Assembly: GCF_027938815.1 (NCBI RefSeq) | Contig: NZ_CP115913.1 | Coordinates: 902,001-966,000 of the forward strand | Source of the DNA: Oceanirhabdus sp. W0125-5 | GTDB lineage: Bacteria; Bacillota; Clostridia; Clostridiales; Clostridiaceae | Direction of reading: 5' to 3' | DNA length: 64,000 nucleotides | In this document: positions 63,441 to 64,000 of the stretch, in pieces | Numbering within the stretch: the stretch's first letter is position 1 | Layout: each line of letters begins with the position of its first letter | Notes under the pieces: model-generated | Database searches by the model: none | Seen by the model: only the letters and a program-made list of their open reading frames with translations | Told to the model about the DNA's origin: nothing | Made by a program: the position numbers and the translations under genes

Positions 63441-63500
63441 TTAAAAAAGTCTTAAACTGTTTAAAAAACTCTTAAACTGTGTAATAAAGTTGTAAACTGA
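63441..63500 (+). repeat. Three tandem 20-bp repeats after glmS
   Basis: TTAAAAAAGTCTTAAACTGT (63441) and a copy with one change (63461) are followed by a more diverged third copy (63481) ending GTAAACTGA. The period is exactly 20 bases. Either a short minisatellite or a set of binding sites two helical turns apart. Confidence 0.65.
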
Positions 63501-63556
63501 AATATTAACATTAAATTTTAAATAATTTTATAAATACTATCAAATATTGTGAAATA

Positions 63557-63594
63557 AAAGCTCGTAATCAGATAAATCGATTACGAGTTTTTTA
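63557..63594 (+). terminator. Terminator after glmS
   Basis: Nine-base stem CTCGTAATC / GATTACGAG flanked by A and T runs. Confidence 0.85.
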
Positions 63595-63800
63595 TTTATG
63601 GATATTGTCAAAATATTTACATAGAATTCAATCAAGAGTAAAATAGAATTGTATTTAGAAAATATAACTTAGAGTGAAAATTTAGGTATTTATTTTTAAA
63701 TTTAATAAAGTTAAAAATTAAAAAATTAAAAAATAAATAAAAGTAGTTTTTGTATTAATTAATAAATTAATATATTACTATAAAAAGGAGCCTTTAAATA

Positions 63801-63893
63801 ATGCATAATATTTATGTTGAGGATGTATTGACAAAAAATCTCTTTCGCTGTAAAAAAGATCTTCTGAATAAAATAAAGTTTTTAGTTAATTAA
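63801..63893 (+). CDS. Possible 30-residue peptide gene
   Basis: An ATG with AAGGAG about ten bases upstream opens a 30-codon frame, followed at once by a terminator-like hairpin. The peptide starts MHNIYVEDVLTKN and ends in a basic, hydrophobic LLNKIKFLVN. No similarity is recognised. The package of ribosome binding site, short frame and hairpin looks like a small gene, but chance is not excluded. Confidence 0.35.
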   Translation: MHNIYVEDVLTKNLFRCKKDLLNKIKFLVN

Positions 63894-63941
63894 GGCTACG
63901 TAATTTAGATTAAAAATCTAGTTATGTGTCTTTTTATTTTC
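63894..63941 (+). terminator. Terminator-like hairpin after the 30-codon ORF
   Basis: TAGATT-AAA-AATCTA apical stem extended by GCTACGTAA against TTATGTGTC with G-U pairs, then TTTTTATTTT. Confidence 0.6.
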
Positions 63942-64000
63942 ATGATTTATAGTAAAAAATGAATATAATAGAAAGTATAAACAGATAAAAGCCTGTTGAA

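Noticed and set aside
1..64000. tRNA, rRNA, transposase and prophage genes
   Set aside because: None seen on either strand by eye; short tRNAs could be missed without a structure search, but none of the intergenic gaps shows a tRNA-like 3' end and T-loop pattern that I could recognise.

Overview
The window is a low-GC, AT-rich clostridial chromosome segment (Clostridium sensu stricto-like). The evidence is its gene families and order (ecfA1-ecfA2-ecfT-truA-rplM-rpsI; cdaA-cdaR; glmM-glmS with a glmS ribozyme), strong GGAGG ribosome binding sites, spore genes (cwlD, a SleB/CwlJ-type hydrolase), ferredoxin-linked anaerobic enzymes and butyrate kinase genes. I cannot name the species. I see no rRNA, tRNA, CRISPR array, prophage or intact transposase gene.

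Layout. 1-3.6 kb: ECF transporter core, truA and the L13/S9 operon. 3.8-7.1 kb: a phosphate transporter behind an array of Pho-box-like repeats, the spore amidase cwlD and a divergent DUF3048-like protein. 7.3-20 kb: a full methylaspartate pathway for glutamate fermentation. It comprises a GntR regulator, glutamate mutase (glmS, glmL, glmE), methylaspartate ammonia-lyase, a two-subunit mesaconase/fumarase, and citramalate (citrate)-lyase genes citD, citE, citF, citC, citX, citG. Together these would turn glutamate into ammonia, acetate and pyruvate. 20-26.4 kb: an ECF sigma/anti-sigma pair, a TPR membrane protein, thioredoxin with a thioredoxin reductase that lacks the NADPH site, and two minus-strand genes. 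26.5-37.5 kb: cdaA-cdaR, a flavoprotein, buk-ptb-buk and a four-subunit 2-oxoacid:ferredoxin oxidoreductase. These can convert 2-oxoacids to acyl-CoA, acyl phosphate, acid and ATP. 37.7-44.5 kb: a derlin-like rhomboid pseudoprotease, two tandem microproteins, and a bactofilin cluster (three bactofilins, YhbD, a pentad-repeat protein, a membrane phosphatase). 44.5-47.6 kb: TPP riboswitch, thiC and a purF copy. 47.8-53.3 kb: MurA with Asp115, an HD protein, and a copper operon csoR-copA-copZ. 53.4-64 kb: a duplicated-domain membrane protein, tandem flavin amine oxidases, glmM, a DUF5050 lipoprotein, the glmS ribozyme with glmS, and a 30-codon ORF.

Most notable: (i) the small copper chaperone after copA has an in-frame TGA exactly at the first Cys of its CxxC site, followed by a locally GC-rich, hairpin-forming stretch. 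It is a candidate selenocysteine copper chaperone. (ii) The trxA/thioredoxin reductase promoter carries a CsoR-like operator, which would link thioredoxin to copper. (iii) A dispersed family of about 240-bp intergenic elements (three large copies, one end fragment, two possible remnants) consists of a chain of hairpins flanked by period-7 repeats. Some hairpin stems differ between copies yet stay paired. (iv) The GntR regulator of the glutamate cluster has no AUG/GUG/UUG before its conserved N-terminus and may start at AUU. (v) Helically phased repeat arrays precede the phosphate transporter and the DUF5050 lipoprotein.

All names come from reading the sequence by eye; no database search was run.
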